Below are positions 16,561-25,057 of a stretch of DNA of 64,000 bases, piece after piece; position 1 is the stretch's first letter, and every line of letters begins with the position of its first letter. Where the stretch lies: NCBI RefSeq assembly GCF_002803095.1, contig NZ_PGLR01000028.1, forward strand, positions 1-64,000, read 5' to 3'. This DNA is from Pseudomonas sp. ZH-FAD. Its GTDB lineage: Bacteria > Pseudomonadota > Gammaproteobacteria > Pseudomonadales > Pseudomonadaceae. Under the pieces are notes generated by a model, which did no database searches, had not been told where the DNA came from, and worked only from the letters and a program-made list of their open reading frames with translations. The translations under genes were made by a program, and so were the position numbers.

Positions 16561-16959
16561 GCCGGTTTCGCTGAGATTGGCCCTGGGCGCCAGACGATCG
16601 AACACCTCCGGCGTCAACGCCGCTTCACCCGCTTCGTCGAGCACTTCGCGTGGTCGCTCACCGCCGGGGATGCTGCTGTCGAGCATGCTCAGCAGCTGCG
16701 CGCCACGCGCGGTGAGGATGAAGTTCTCGCCGTTGCCACCTTCGTCTTCCGGGCGTGGTTCGATAAAGCCGTTTTGCAGCAGGCGCGCTTCGTAGCGTGC
16801 CGCCTCGGCGCGCAGATGATCGAGATTGTCCACGGGTTCGCCGGCGTTCTCATGCTCTTCGGCCAGGTCTTCGGCGTAGCGACGCGGGGCGAAGGGTTTG
16901 CCGGCGGAGTTCTGTGCCTCGTGCAGCAGGCGTTCGATCAGGTCCCAGTCGTGCTTCAT
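16558..16959 (-). CDS. DUF2513-like hypothetical protein
   Basis: 133 residues. The start MKHDWDLIERLLHEAQ resembles the MKRDxDLIRxLL opening of DUF2513 proteins. A middle stretch (LRAEAARYEARLLQNGFIEPR ... FILTARGAQLLSML) looks like the end of a winged-helix domain; the LTxxGxxLL pattern is common there. It is probably a cytosolic DNA-binding-like protein of unknown role. GGGAGAG precedes the ATG. The last codons end exactly at the terminal repeat of the MITE-like element, so the original C-terminus may have been altered by the insertion. Confidence 0.6.
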   Translation of the reverse strand: MKHDWDLIERLLHEAQNSAGKPFAPRRYAEDLAEEHENAGEPVDNLDHLRAEAARYEARLLQNGFIEPRPEDEGGNGENFILTARGAQLLSMLDSSIPGGERPREVLDEAGEAALTPEVFDRLAPRANLSETG

Positions 16960-17051
16960 GGCGGTCTCTCCCTATGCGATGGGCTTATAGCGTCCGACTT
17001 CAGCAACGCACTAGGGTTCGACCTGAATTCCGCGAGCGGAGTACACAAAGC

Positions 17052-17080
17052 AAAACGCCCCGAACCAGTCGGGGCGTTTT
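17052..17080. terminator. Bidirectional terminator after DUF934 gene
   Basis: AAAACGCCCCGA and TCGGGGCGTTTT flank a 5-nt loop, with A/T tracts on both sides. It lies 21 bp beyond the minus-strand DUF934 stop and can serve cysI-DUF934. Confidence 0.85.
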
Positions 17081-17100
17081 GGGCGTGTCAACTGCCGTGA

Positions 17101-17598
17101 TCAGGCGCGGCGACGGAACAGCGGTTGCGGCTGATCGGCCGAGGCCTGGTAGACCTCGCTGTAGTCCTCGAAGGCTTTCAGCGCATCGTACGGATCCTTG
17201 TCCGCGCGCACGGCGAAGGCATCGAAACCGACACGCTTGAGGGCAAACAGCTGGTCGCGCAGCACGTCGCCAATGGCGCGAACTTCGCCCTTGTAGCCGT
17301 AGCGGGTGCGCAGCAGATAGGCGGTAGAGGAGTGGCGGCCATCGGTGAAGGCCGGGAACTCCAGGGCGATGACCTGGAAGTGCGCCAGGTCATCGGCGAT
17401 TTCCTCGATCTCGTCGCCGGCTTCCAGCCATACGCCAAGGCCGCCGTCGCGGGCCTTGAGGGCGTGCGCATGCTCGCGCCACAGGGCCAGTGGGACGATG
17501 ATGTCGTCGCAGTTGGGGATGACGTCCAGGGTCACGTCCTTGGCCAGCAGGTGCCAGGTCTCGTCGACCACCTGACCGTTCTTAATGATTCGCTGCAT
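17101..17598 (-). CDS. DUF934 protein, sulfite reduction partner
   Basis: 165 residues. The DUF934 family is found next to ferredoxin-type sulfite reductases and is thought to help sulfite reduction or electron transfer, although no catalysis is proven. Conserved stretches are DVIPNCDDIIVPLALW, LGVWLEAGDEIEEI, FPAFTDGRHSSTAYLLR and GDVLRDQLFALKRVGFDAF. It starts inside the end of cysI (17-bp overlap) with AAGGAG before the ATG, so the two are translationally coupled. Confidence 0.85.
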   Translation of the reverse strand: MQRIIKNGQVVDETWHLLAKDVTLDVIPNCDDIIVPLALWREHAHALKARDGGLGVWLEAGDEIEEIADDLAHFQVIALEFPAFTDGRHSSTAYLLRTRYGYKGEVRAIGDVLRDQLFALKRVGFDAFAVRADKDPYDALKAFEDYSEVYQASADQPQPLFRRRA

Positions 17599-19240
17599 AG
17601 ACGCGCTCCTTGAACGGGTCGATACCGACGCGGCGGTAGGTATCGAGGAAGCTTTCTTCTTCGGTGCGTTGCTCGACGTAGACCTTGATGATCTTGTCGA
17701 TCACATCGGCCATGTCCGCTTCGGCGAAGGATGGGCCGAGGATCTGCGCCAGGCTGGCGTCACGGCCGGCGCTGCCGCCGAGCGATACCTGATAGAACTC
17801 CTGGCCTTTCTTGTCGACGCCGAGAATGCCGATATGGCCGACGTGGTGATGACCACAGGCGTTCATGCAGCCGGAGATGTTCAGGTCGATATTGCCGATG
17901 TCGAACAGGTAGTCGAGATCGTCGAAACGACGCTGAATGGCTTCGGCGATCGGGATCGACTTGGCGTTGGCCAGCGAGCAGAAGTCGCCGCCTGGGCAGC
18001 AGATGATGTCGGTCAGCAGGCCTACGTTCGGCGTGGCGAAACCTTGTTCGCGCAGTTCGCCCCACAGAGCCAGCAACTGACGCTGCTCGACGTCGGCGAG
18101 GATGATGTTCTGGTTGTGGCTGTTGCGCACTTCGCCGAAGGAATAACGATCGGCCAGGTCGGCGATGGCATCGAGCTGCTTGTCGGTGACGTCGCCTGGC
18201 GCCACGCCGGTGGGCTTGAGCGACAGGGTCACGGCAACGTAGCCAGGCTTCTTGTGGGCGAAGGTGTTGCGCTCGCGCCAGCGGGCGAAGCCCGGGTGTT
18301 CGGCGTTCTGCTGGGCGAGCAGGGCATCTTCGTTCTGCAGGGTCAGATAGGCCGGATCAACGAAGTGTGCGGCAACGCGGGCGACTTCGGCTTCGGTCAG
18401 GGTGGTCGGGCCGTCCTTGAGGTGCGCCCACTCGGTGTTCACGCGCTCGGCGAACACCTCGGGGGTCAGCGCCTTGACCAGAATCTTGATACGCGCCTTG
18501 TACTTGTTATCGCGACGGCCATAGCGGTTGTACACGCGCAGGATGGCGTCGAGATAACTGATCAGGTGCTGCCAGGGCAGGAATTCGTTGATGAAGCTGC
18601 CGACGATCGGGGTACGGCCCAGGCCGCCGCCGACAGAGACGCGGAAGCCCAGTTCGCCGGCTTCGTTCTTCACTGCTTCCAGGCCGATGTCATGCACTTC
18701 GATGGCGGCGCGGTCGCTCACGGCGCCGTTGACGGCGATCTTGAACTTGCGCGGCAAGTGACTGAATTCGGGATGGAAGGTCGACCACTGACGGATGATC
18801 TCGCACCAGGGGCGTGGATCGACGATCTCGTCCTTGGCCACGCCGGCGAACTGGTCGGTGGTGGTGTTGCGGATGCAGTTACCGCTGGTCTGGATGGCGT
18901 GCATCTGCACGGTGGCCAGCTCGGCGAGAATCTCCGGCACGTCTTCCAGGTCCGGCCAGTTGAACTGTACGTTCTGGCGGGTGCTGATATGGGCATAGCC
19001 CTTGTCGTAGTCGCGGGCGATCTTGGCCAGCATGCGCACCTGGGTGGACGACAGCAGGCCATAAGGCACGGCCACGCGCAGCATGGGCGCGTAGCGCTGG
19101 ATATACAGACCGTTCTGCAGGCGCAGCGGACGGAATTCCTCGCCGCTCAGCTCTCCGGCGAGGTAGCGGCGGGTTTGATCGCGGAACTGCTTGACGCGAT
19201 CCTCGACGATCTGTTGATCGTACTGGTCATATACGTACAT
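17582..19240 (-). CDS. cysI: Sulfite reductase hemoprotein CysI (sirohaem, 4Fe-4S)
   Basis: 552 residues. It reduces sulfite to sulfide in assimilatory sulfur metabolism. Tandem nitrite/sulfite reductase half-domains are visible. Sirohaem-contacting basic residues lie in HISTRQNVQFNWP and SGNCIRNTTTDQFAG, and the cluster ligands are CCPGGDFCSLANAK followed by GCMNACGHHHVG. The start MYVYDQYDQQIVEDR follows AGGA; a TTG 33 bp upstream is less likely. No flavoprotein subunit gene is adjacent, as expected for Pseudomonas, where ferredoxin or the DUF934 partner may supply electrons. Two perfect palindromes lie 118-167 bp upstream. Confidence 0.95.
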   Translation of the reverse strand: MYVYDQYDQQIVEDRVKQFRDQTRRYLAGELSGEEFRPLRLQNGLYIQRYAPMLRVAVPYGLLSSTQVRMLAKIARDYDKGYAHISTRQNVQFNWPDLEDVPEILAELATVQMHAIQTSGNCIRNTTTDQFAGVAKDEIVDPRPWCEIIRQWSTFHPEFSHLPRKFKIAVNGAVSDRAAIEVHDIGLEAVKNEAGELGFRVSVGGGLGRTPIVGSFINEFLPWQHLISYLDAILRVYNRYGRRDNKYKARIKILVKALTPEVFAERVNTEWAHLKDGPTTLTEAEVARVAAHFVDPAYLTLQNEDALLAQQNAEHPGFARWRERNTFAHKKPGYVAVTLSLKPTGVAPGDVTDKQLDAIADLADRYSFGEVRNSHNQNIILADVEQRQLLALWGELREQGFATPNVGLLTDIICCPGGDFCSLANAKSIPIAEAIQRRFDDLDYLFDIGNIDLNISGCMNACGHHHVGHIGILGVDKKGQEFYQVSLGGSAGRDASLAQILGPSFAEADMADVIDKIIKVYVEQRTEEESFLDTYRRVGIDPFKERVYAANH

Positions 19241-19357
19241 GAAGGGTCCTGTTTTCAGGCTACTTACTGCCAATCAGCGCGCACGGCCGCGCACTCCCCG
19301 AGGAGCCGGGGCACGATACCAGCTCAGGTTTATGCGTAAAAGTGATGTTTGAATATA

Positions 19358-19407
19358 TAAACCTAGGTTTAAGGAATAAGACTGCCCTAGAGCATAACCA
19401 TATGGTT
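19358..19407. promoter_or_regulatory. Two perfect palindromes between cysI and a 37-aa ORF
   Basis: TAAACCTAGGTTTA (19358-19371) and AACCATATGGTT (19396-19407) are perfect palindromes, 38 bp apart start to start, in an AT-rich divergent intergenic region. They could be operators or promoter elements for cysI or for the small ORF. CysB sites in Pseudomonas are poorly defined, so no protein is assigned. Confidence 0.4.
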
Positions 19408-19475
19408 TGAGCGATGGCCAAGCCTGGTCTTAAATGCAGTGTGCATCACCCAAAAGCACAAGAAGAGGGGGAACC

Positions 19476-19589
19476 ATGACCGAGCATACTGAAGTGGAAA
19501 ATTCCGACAGCGTTGTCGATGCCTGGGCGATTTTTTGCCTGATCCTGATTGCGGTAGGTACGGCGGTCTTCTGGGTCAGCGGACAGTGA
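19476..19589 (+). CDS. 37-residue single-pass membrane peptide
   Basis: MTEHTEVENSDSVVDAW leads into one hydrophobic helix (AIFCLILIAVGTAVFWV) ending SGQ. AGAGGGGG precedes the ATG, and a strong terminator starts 6 bp after the stop, so the unit has its own signals. The N-terminal half is acidic and probably cytosolic or periplasmic. No family is recognised. It lies divergent to cysI, so shared regulation is possible. Confidence 0.65.
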   Translation: MTEHTEVENSDSVVDAWAIFCLILIAVGTAVFWVSGQ

Positions 19590-19594
19590 GGGCG

Positions 19595-19626
19595 AAGGCC
19601 GACACGCATTAGCGGTCGGCCTTTTG
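19595..19626 (+). terminator. Rho-independent terminator after 37-aa ORF
   Basis: AAGGCCGAC and GTCGGCCTT flank an 11-nt loop and are followed by TTTTGT. Confidence 0.85.
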
Positions 19627-19672
19627 TCATTTGCCCCCTATACTGCGCCCCGGTTAATTGGGGAGGGGTGCC

Positions 19673-20734
19673 GTGATCCGGTGGGTGTTGGGCCTGTGGC
19701 TAGTACTGTGCTGCGCATTGGCGTCAGCACAAACTCGCGCGCCGTCTGTAATCTTCCTCAATCCCGGCTATTCCGACGAGCCATTCTGGACCGATTACAC
19801 CCGCTACATGCAGGACGCCGCAGGTGATCTCGGCATCGAGCTGAAAGTACTCTACGGCGAGCGTGATCCTGCGCGCATGCTGAGCAATGCCCGGCAGGTA
19901 CTGGATGGTGAGCACCCGGATTACCTGATCTTCACCAATGAGCAGTTCCAGGGGCCGGTGCTGCTGCGTCTGTTCGAAGGTACTCAGGTTGGTCTTTTCG
20001 CCCTGCACAGCACGCTTACCGACGAGCAGCAGGCGCTGATCGGTGGCAGTCGCGAGCGTCACCGCAACTGGCTGGGTAGCCTGGTACCCAATGATGAAGA
20101 AGCGGGTTACCTGATGGGGCGCGAGCTGATCGCGCTAGCCAAGGGCCGGCCGGCCGAGCTGCTGGCATTTTCCGGGGTCAAGCAAACGCCGTCATCGATC
20201 TTGCGTCTGGCCGGTTTGCAACGTGCGCTGAACGAGGCGCCGCATGTTCGTCTGGTGCAGGCGGTGCATGGCGAGTGGCAGGAGCAGCGCGCCTATGAGC
20301 AGGCGATGAGCCTGCTGCCGCGCTATCCGGGGGTGAGCCTGGTCTGGTCCGCGAACGATGCAATGGCATTCGGTGTGATGCGTGCGGCTGATGAGCAGGG
20401 CAGAGACCTGCGCTATGCAGCCCTGAACAATTCGGCTCGAGTGCTGCAGGCGCATATCGATGGACGAATCGATGTCCTGGCGAGCGGCCACTTTGTTCTG
20501 GGTGCCTGTGCTCTGGTGATGCTCAGTGACCATGCCCGTGATCTGGATTTCATCGAGCGTGGCGGCCAGGACCAGGTGGCATCCCTGCTGCGCCTGCTCG
20601 ACAGGGCGCAATCGCAGAAACTGCTGGCACGCCTTGGTCAGGCGGACATCGACATGGACTTTGGCCGGTTCAGCGCGCTGACGCAGCCACAACAGCCGCG
20701 TTATGACTGCTCGATAGCTTCCCTGCTGGATTGA
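19673..20734 (+). CDS. Periplasmic sugar-binding-like ABC substrate-binding protein
   Basis: 353 residues from a GTG start preceded by GGGGAGGGG (a TTG at 19658 lies before this site and is rejected). The signal peptide VIRWVLGLWLVLCCALASAQ is clear. The mature domain has the type I periplasmic binding / LacI-like fold: PSVIFLNPGYSDEPFWTDYTRYM, a PDYLIFTNEQ strand, SLVPNDEEAGYLMGREL and LVWSANDAMAFGVMRA. This resembles sugar- or autoinducer-binding proteins. No permease or ATPase is adjacent, so it may act as a sensor input or work with distant components. A TATACT -10-like hexamer lies just upstream. Confidence 0.75.
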   Translation: MIRWVLGLWLVLCCALASAQTRAPSVIFLNPGYSDEPFWTDYTRYMQDAAGDLGIELKVLYGERDPARMLSNARQVLDGEHPDYLIFTNEQFQGPVLLRLFEGTQVGLFALHSTLTDEQQALIGGSRERHRNWLGSLVPNDEEAGYLMGRELIALAKGRPAELLAFSGVKQTPSSILRLAGLQRALNEAPHVRLVQAVHGEWQEQRAYEQAMSLLPRYPGVSLVWSANDAMAFGVMRAADEQGRDLRYAALNNSARVLQAHIDGRIDVLASGHFVLGACALVMLSDHARDLDFIERGGQDQVASLLRLLDRAQSQKLLARLGQADIDMDFGRFSALTQPQQPRYDCSIASLLD

Positions 20735-20962
20735 TCAGTTGGTAGCCAGGTGCAGGATCAGTTTCACCGCTACCAGCAATACGATCACGAACAGTGTGGT
20801 GAACAGCACCCCGAGCAGAATGAAATGGCTGGGCTTGCCGCGACTGAAGTCGCGGCTACGGTTCTTCCCGCTCTGCACGCCAAGGGCGGCGGCCAGCACG
20901 CTCTGCAGCATTTCGCGCAAGGTCAGCGGGGCCTGCTGGGGGTCTTTGTCCTGATCGCTCAT
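20735..20962 (-). CDS. DUF2970 small membrane protein
   Basis: 75 residues beginning MSDQDKDPQQAPLTLREM, with GGAGAGG before the ATG. The core MLQSVLAAALGVQSGKNRSR followed by DFSRGKPSHFILLGV and one C-terminal transmembrane helix (LFTTLFVIVLLVAVKLIL) defines DUF2970. It is an inner-membrane protein of unknown function. It converges with the binding-protein gene, abutting its stop. Confidence 0.85.
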   Translation of the reverse strand: MSDQDKDPQQAPLTLREMLQSVLAAALGVQSGKNRSRDFSRGKPSHFILLGVLFTTLFVIVLLVAVKLILHLATN

Positions 20963-21080
20963 GGTCAACCTCTCCGTCGATCCTGCAAGCATAGTCCGCA
21001 ACCGACGGGCCGGCACGAGGGGCTAGGCTGGCCGCGGCGAATCAGGCAATCTGCCCGAGCGCTGACCACCGACCTTGACC

Positions 21081-21902
21081 ATGCCTGACAATCTTTTCCC
21101 CGACGACGCCGCACAGACCGAGCGCACCCGCGAGACCATCCTGCGCTACCACCTGAGCTGGAAGCACCGCGACCTCGAAGCGTTAATGGCGCTGTATCAC
21201 CCGGAAGTCGAGTACAACGACTTCTACCAGCAGCGCTGCATGCGCCTGGGCGAGCTGCGCGAGTACGTCGAGAACAACCTGCCGCGCCGCCCGGGCGAGC
21301 TGCTGGAGCACGTCGACCGTATCCGCATCGACGGGCATACCGCCTTCATCCAGTACTGCACCAGCTTGCAAGGCGGGGAAGGGCTGGTGTCGTTCCGCAC
21401 CGGCGAAGCCATCACCGTGCGCGACGGGCTGATCTGGCGGATCAACGAATACACCACGCTGGTACACGAAGCGCGTGGTGCCGGCGAAACCGCCAGTTCG
21501 CGCCCGGCCATCAGCCGTCTGGGGCTGTCGACCCGCCAGCTCGGTCAACTGGCGCAGGACCTGCAGGACTATTTCCAGCGCAGCCAGCCCTTTCTCGACC
21601 CCGAACTGGATCTGCAGCAGGTGGCTGCAGCGACGGGTTACAGCCGCAACCAGATATCCCATCTGCTCAATCAGGTACTGGGCGAGAGCTTCTACCGCTA
21701 CGTCAACCGCGCCCGCCTGCAGTACTTGCTCGATGGCTTGCAGGCAGGAAGCGACCTCAAGCGTATCGACGAGCTGGCCTTTGCGGCGGGTTTCAACTCG
21801 TTGTCGGCCTTCTACAGCTGCTTCAAGCGCCACACCGGGCTGTCGCCCAAGGCCTACCTCAAGCAGATTTCCTCGCGGGCACGCACGCAAGACAGCGACT
21901 GA
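21081..21902 (+). CDS. AraC-family regulator with NTF2/SnoaL-like N-terminal domain
   Basis: 273 residues. Residues 10-130 form an NTF2-like (SnoaL/ketosteroid isomerase) ligand pocket: TILRYHLSWKHRDLEALMALYHPEVEYNDFY, then LIWRINEYTTLVHE. Residues about 180-270 are a two-HTH AraC domain: LDLQQVAAATGYSRNQISHLL and IDELAFAAGFNSLSAFYSCFKRHTGLSPKAYL. Most AraC proteins use cupin sensors, so this pairing is less common. It sits directly upstream of an amine oxidase, a cupin and a PotF-like gene and probably controls them in response to a small amine-derived ligand. Confidence 0.8.
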   Translation: MPDNLFPDDAAQTERTRETILRYHLSWKHRDLEALMALYHPEVEYNDFYQQRCMRLGELREYVENNLPRRPGELLEHVDRIRIDGHTAFIQYCTSLQGGEGLVSFRTGEAITVRDGLIWRINEYTTLVHEARGAGETASSRPAISRLGLSTRQLGQLAQDLQDYFQRSQPFLDPELDLQQVAAATGYSRNQISHLLNQVLGESFYRYVNRARLQYLLDGLQAGSDLKRIDELAFAAGFNSLSAFYSCFKRHTGLSPKAYLKQISSRARTQDSD

Positions 21903-21947
21903 TCGCCCCAACTAGCCTTGCGTCATCGATTGATGACGGAGGCGTGG

Positions 21948-23354
21948 ATGAATCCCTGGCGCAACATCAGTCTGTGGATGGATCAGCTCGATGATCCGCT
22001 GCAGGCGCGGCCCAGCCTGCAAGCCCATCTGCACGCCGACGTGGCAATCATCGGCGCGGGTTACACCGGCCTGTGGACGGCCTATTACCTCAAACGTCAG
22101 GCGCCGCAGCTGCGTGTGGTGATGGTCGAGGCCGAGACCGCCGGCTTCGGTGCGTCCGGGCGCAATGGTGGCTGGTTGATGGGTAACCTGCTCGGCGAGG
22201 ATCGTCTGCTGGCCGGTCTGCCAGCGTCGGAGCGCAAGGCGGGCTTCGACCTGCTGCACGGCATTCCCGATGAAGTGGCCTCGGTGGTCGCCCGTGAAGG
22301 CATCGACTGCGATCTGCGCAAGGGCGGCGTGCTGTATTGCGCGGCGCGCTACCCGGAGCAGGAAGTGCGCCTGCGTGATTATCTCAAGGAATTGCGTGCG
22401 CTGGGCCTGAGTGAAGACGACTACCGCTGGCTGGCACCGAGCGAACTGGCCACCCAGTTGCGCCTGGCCAATGCCTACGGCGCGCTGTACAGCCCGCATT
22501 GCGCGACGATCCAACCGGCCAAGCTGGTGCGGGGCCTGGCGCGCTGCGTCGAGGACCTGGGTGTCGAACTCTACGAGCGTAGCCCGGTGATCGACTGGCA
22601 GCCCGGCCTGGTGCGTACCGCTCACGGCCTTGTCACGGCTGACTGGGTGGTGCCGGCCATCGAGGGGTACGCCGCCAGCTTGCCGCCGTTGGGTAATCAC
22701 CAGTTGCCGGTGCAGAGCCTGATCGTTGCCACCGAGCCATTGCCGGCGGATGTCTGGGCCGGTATCGGTCTGGAGCGCGGGCAGGCGTTCAGCGAATTCA
22801 GCCGTCAGGTCACCTACGGCCAGCGCAGCCTCGATGACCGTCTGATCTTCGGGGCGCGTGGTGGCTACCGCTTTGGCGGGCGCCTGCGCACCGACTTCAA
22901 CTTAACCGACGACGAGCTGGGTTTACGCCGTTACCTGATGGGGGAAATCTTCCCGCAGCTGCGCAACGTGCGTTTCACCCATTCCTGGGGCGGCAACCTG
23001 GGCATGGCGCGGCGCTTCCAGCCGCACATGCTGCGCGACACCCGGAACCGCATCGCGCTGTCTGGCGGTTATGGCGGCGAGGGCGTCGGTGCCACCAACC
23101 TGGGCGGGCGCACCCTGGCCGATCTCATTCTCGGTCGGGACAGCGAACTGCTGCGCCAGCCCTGGGTGCTGAGTGATAGCCCGATTTCCAGCCTGAGCCG
23201 CTGGGAGCCCGAGCCCTGCCGCTGGCTTGGTTACAACGCCATCATCCGCAGTTTCGTGCATGAGGACGAAGTCCTCGCCAACCCGCGCAGCCCGGCCTGG
23301 CGCCGGCGTCTGGCGCAGGCGGTGGCGGCGCGCATGGAAAGCCTGATGGGCTGA
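21948..23354 (+). CDS. FAD-dependent amine oxidase, PuuB (gamma-glutamylputrescine oxidase)-like
   Basis: 468 residues of the DAO (D-amino acid oxidase-like) fold. The FAD motif is VAIIGAGYTGLWTAYYLKR at about residue 30, and FGASGRNGGWLMGNLLGE is the typical PuuB/OrdL glycine-rich segment. C-terminal GGYGGEGVGATNLGGRTLADLI closes the FAD site. GGAGG precedes the ATG at 21948. It probably oxidises an amine or gamma-glutamyl-amine to an aldehyde with H2O2 release. Neighbours include a cupin and a polyamine-type binding protein, supporting amine catabolism. No gamma-glutamylputrescine synthetase is adjacent. Confidence 0.82.
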   Translation: MNPWRNISLWMDQLDDPLQARPSLQAHLHADVAIIGAGYTGLWTAYYLKRQAPQLRVVMVEAETAGFGASGRNGGWLMGNLLGEDRLLAGLPASERKAGFDLLHGIPDEVASVVAREGIDCDLRKGGVLYCAARYPEQEVRLRDYLKELRALGLSEDDYRWLAPSELATQLRLANAYGALYSPHCATIQPAKLVRGLARCVEDLGVELYERSPVIDWQPGLVRTAHGLVTADWVVPAIEGYAASLPPLGNHQLPVQSLIVATEPLPADVWAGIGLERGQAFSEFSRQVTYGQRSLDDRLIFGARGGYRFGGRLRTDFNLTDDELGLRRYLMGEIFPQLRNVRFTHSWGGNLGMARRFQPHMLRDTRNRIALSGGYGGEGVGATNLGGRTLADLILGRDSELLRQPWVLSDSPISSLSRWEPEPCRWLGYNAIIRSFVHEDEVLANPRSPAWRRRLAQAVAARMESLMG

Positions 23355-23388
23355 GTGAAGGCCAGCCGTTCCTTTATCCGGAGTACCA

Positions 23389-23730
23389 ATGAATATCACC
23401 CATTTTCGTAACACCCCCAGCGTCGGCCTGGACGAGTCCAATCCGGTTGCCGTGCCCCTGAGCGAGCCGGTGGCGGTTACTTCGACCACCAGCGTCGAGC
23501 GCAGTGACGGCGTCGAGACCGGCATCTGGGAATGCACGCCGGGGCGCTGGCGCCGACAGATCGCGCAGCAGGAGTTCTGTCACTTCGTGGCTGGGCGCTG
23601 CACCTTCACGCCTGACGGCGGTGAGCCCATCGAGATTCGCGCCGGCGACGCCCTGATGATGCCGGCCAATACCCTTGGCATCTGGGACATACAAGAAACG
23701 GTGCGCAAGACCTATGTGCTGATCTTCTGA
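23389..23730 (+). CDS. Cupin domain protein (DUF861-like)
   Basis: 113 residues forming a single small beta-barrel. Family features are ETGIWECTPGRWRRQI, EFCHFVAGRCTFTPDGG and IRAGDALMMPANTLGIWDI, close to the (S)-ureidoglycine aminohydrolase-like cupin_3 group often fused or next to amine and purine catabolism genes. Metal ligand histidines of classic cupins are mostly replaced, so it may be a binding or accessory protein. GGAG precedes the start; it lies between the oxidase and the PotF-like gene in one apparent transcript. Confidence 0.8.
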   Translation: MNITHFRNTPSVGLDESNPVAVPLSEPVAVTSTTSVERSDGVETGIWECTPGRWRRQIAQQEFCHFVAGRCTFTPDGGEPIEIRAGDALMMPANTLGIWDIQETVRKTYVLIF

Positions 23731-23779
23731 GTCAGCCCCTTTTCAGTACTGCCTAGAACAACAACTCACGAGGTATCCC

Positions 23780-24856
23780 ATGCTGAAGAAACTCCTGCCG
23801 TGCCTGATCCTGGCCGGCACCGCTCATGCCGCTGATAGCGTGCGCATCTACAACTGGACCGATTACATCGCCCCGGACACCCTCAAGCAGTTCGAAAAGA
23901 GCAGCGGTCTGGGTACCCATTACGACGTCTACGACAGCAACGAGACGCTGGACGCCAAGCTGATGGCCGGTCGCTCCGGCTACGACGTGGTGTTCCCTTC
24001 CAACCACTTCATGGCCCGGCAGATTCAGGGTGGCGCGCTGAAGAAGCTCGACCGCAGCAAGCTGCCGAACTGGAACAACCTCAGCCCGGTACTGATGAAG
24101 ACGCTGGAGGTGAACGATCCGGGCAACGAGCACGGCTTCCCCTATCTGTGGGGCAGCACCGGTATCGGCTACAACGTAGACAAGGTGCGCGCCGTGCTGG
24201 GCGAGGAGGTGAAGATGGACAGCTGGGACGTGCTGTTCGACCCGGTCAAGCTGGCCAAGCTCAACCAGTGCGGCGTGGCGATCCTCGACAACGGCCCGGA
24301 AATGCTGCCGATCGCCCTGCATCACCTGGGCCTGCCACACCACAGCAAGAACCCTGAGGACTACAAGCGCGCCGAAGCGTTATTGATGGAGATGCGCAAG
24401 AACGTGCGTTATTTCCACTCTTCCAAATACGTCGGTGATCTGGCCAATGGCGAGATCTGCATGGCGGTGGGCTTTTCCGGCGACATCATGCAGGCTGGCG
24501 CCCGTGCCGCTGAGGCGGGCAACGGGGTGAAGATCCAGTACGAGATTCCCAAGGAAGGCGCGCCGATCTGGTTCGACATGGTGGCCATGCCGGTCGATGC
24601 CGGCAACGAAGAGGGCGCGTACGCCTTCATGAACTACCTGCTGCAGCCCGAGGTAATGGCGGCCATCAGCAATCATGTGAAGTACGCCAACGGCAACACC
24701 AAGGCCGACGCGCTGGTCGACCCGGCGCTGAAGGCCGATCCGACCGTGTATCCGCCAGAGGCGGTGATGGACAAGCTGTACACCCTGGAGGCCATGCCGC
24801 TGAAGATCGACCGGGTGCGCACGCGTATCTGGAGCAAGGTCAAGAGCGGCGTCTGA
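23780..24856 (+). CDS. Polyamine-type ABC periplasmic binding protein (PotF/SpuD-like)
   Basis: 358 residues. Residues 1-18 (MLKKLLPCLILAGTAHAA) are a signal peptide. The mature start DSVRIYNWTDYIAPDTLKQFEKSSG and YDSNETLDAKLMAGRSGYDVVFPS are diagnostic of the PotD/PotF family, as are PYLWGSTGIGYN and AVGFSGDIMQA. It binds a polyamine or related cation in the periplasm. The permease and ATPase genes (PotGHI equivalents) are missing here, so it must use components encoded elsewhere. A GAGG site precedes the ATG, and a terminator follows beyond a small repeat element. Confidence 0.87.
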   Translation: MLKKLLPCLILAGTAHAADSVRIYNWTDYIAPDTLKQFEKSSGLGTHYDVYDSNETLDAKLMAGRSGYDVVFPSNHFMARQIQGGALKKLDRSKLPNWNNLSPVLMKTLEVNDPGNEHGFPYLWGSTGIGYNVDKVRAVLGEEVKMDSWDVLFDPVKLAKLNQCGVAILDNGPEMLPIALHHLGLPHHSKNPEDYKRAEALLMEMRKNVRYFHSSKYVGDLANGEICMAVGFSGDIMQAGARAAEAGNGVKIQYEIPKEGAPIWFDMVAMPVDAGNEEGAYAFMNYLLQPEVMAAISNHVKYANGNTKADALVDPALKADPTVYPPEAVMDKLYTLEAMPLKIDRVRTRIWSKVKSGV

Positions 24857-24885
24857 GCGCTGAGCTTGCCCATTTCTGGCGTTAT

Positions 24886-24997
24886 CCAGGAGGTCTGAAA
24901 ATGCTGTCATTGCCGCGCAGGCGGCAATCCAGCAAGTCTGCAACGCCTGGGCTCCCGCCTTCGCGGGAGTGATTGTGAGTTTTTCAGAACCTCCTGA
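24886..24997. repeat. 112-bp MITE-like inverted-repeat element with two internal hairpins
   Basis: Ends CCAGGAGGTCTGAAAA (24886-24901) and TTTTTCAGAACCTCCTGA (24980-24997) are inverted repeats. Inside lie TTGCCGC-gcag-GCGGCAA (24910-24927) and CTCCCGC-cttc-GCGGGAG (24952-24969). No coding capacity. It may be transcribed in the 3' UTR of the PotF-like gene. Confidence 0.6.
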
Positions 24998-25014
24998 TGC
25001 CGATCTGCCAAGAG

Positions 25015-25057
25015 AAACGCCGCGAGCCTTTGCAGGTTCGCGGCGTTTTCTTTTTTT
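25015..25057 (+). terminator. Rho-independent terminator of the amine cluster
   Basis: AAACGCCGCGA and TCGCGGCGTTT pair around a short inner stem, followed by a run of thymines. Confidence 0.88.
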
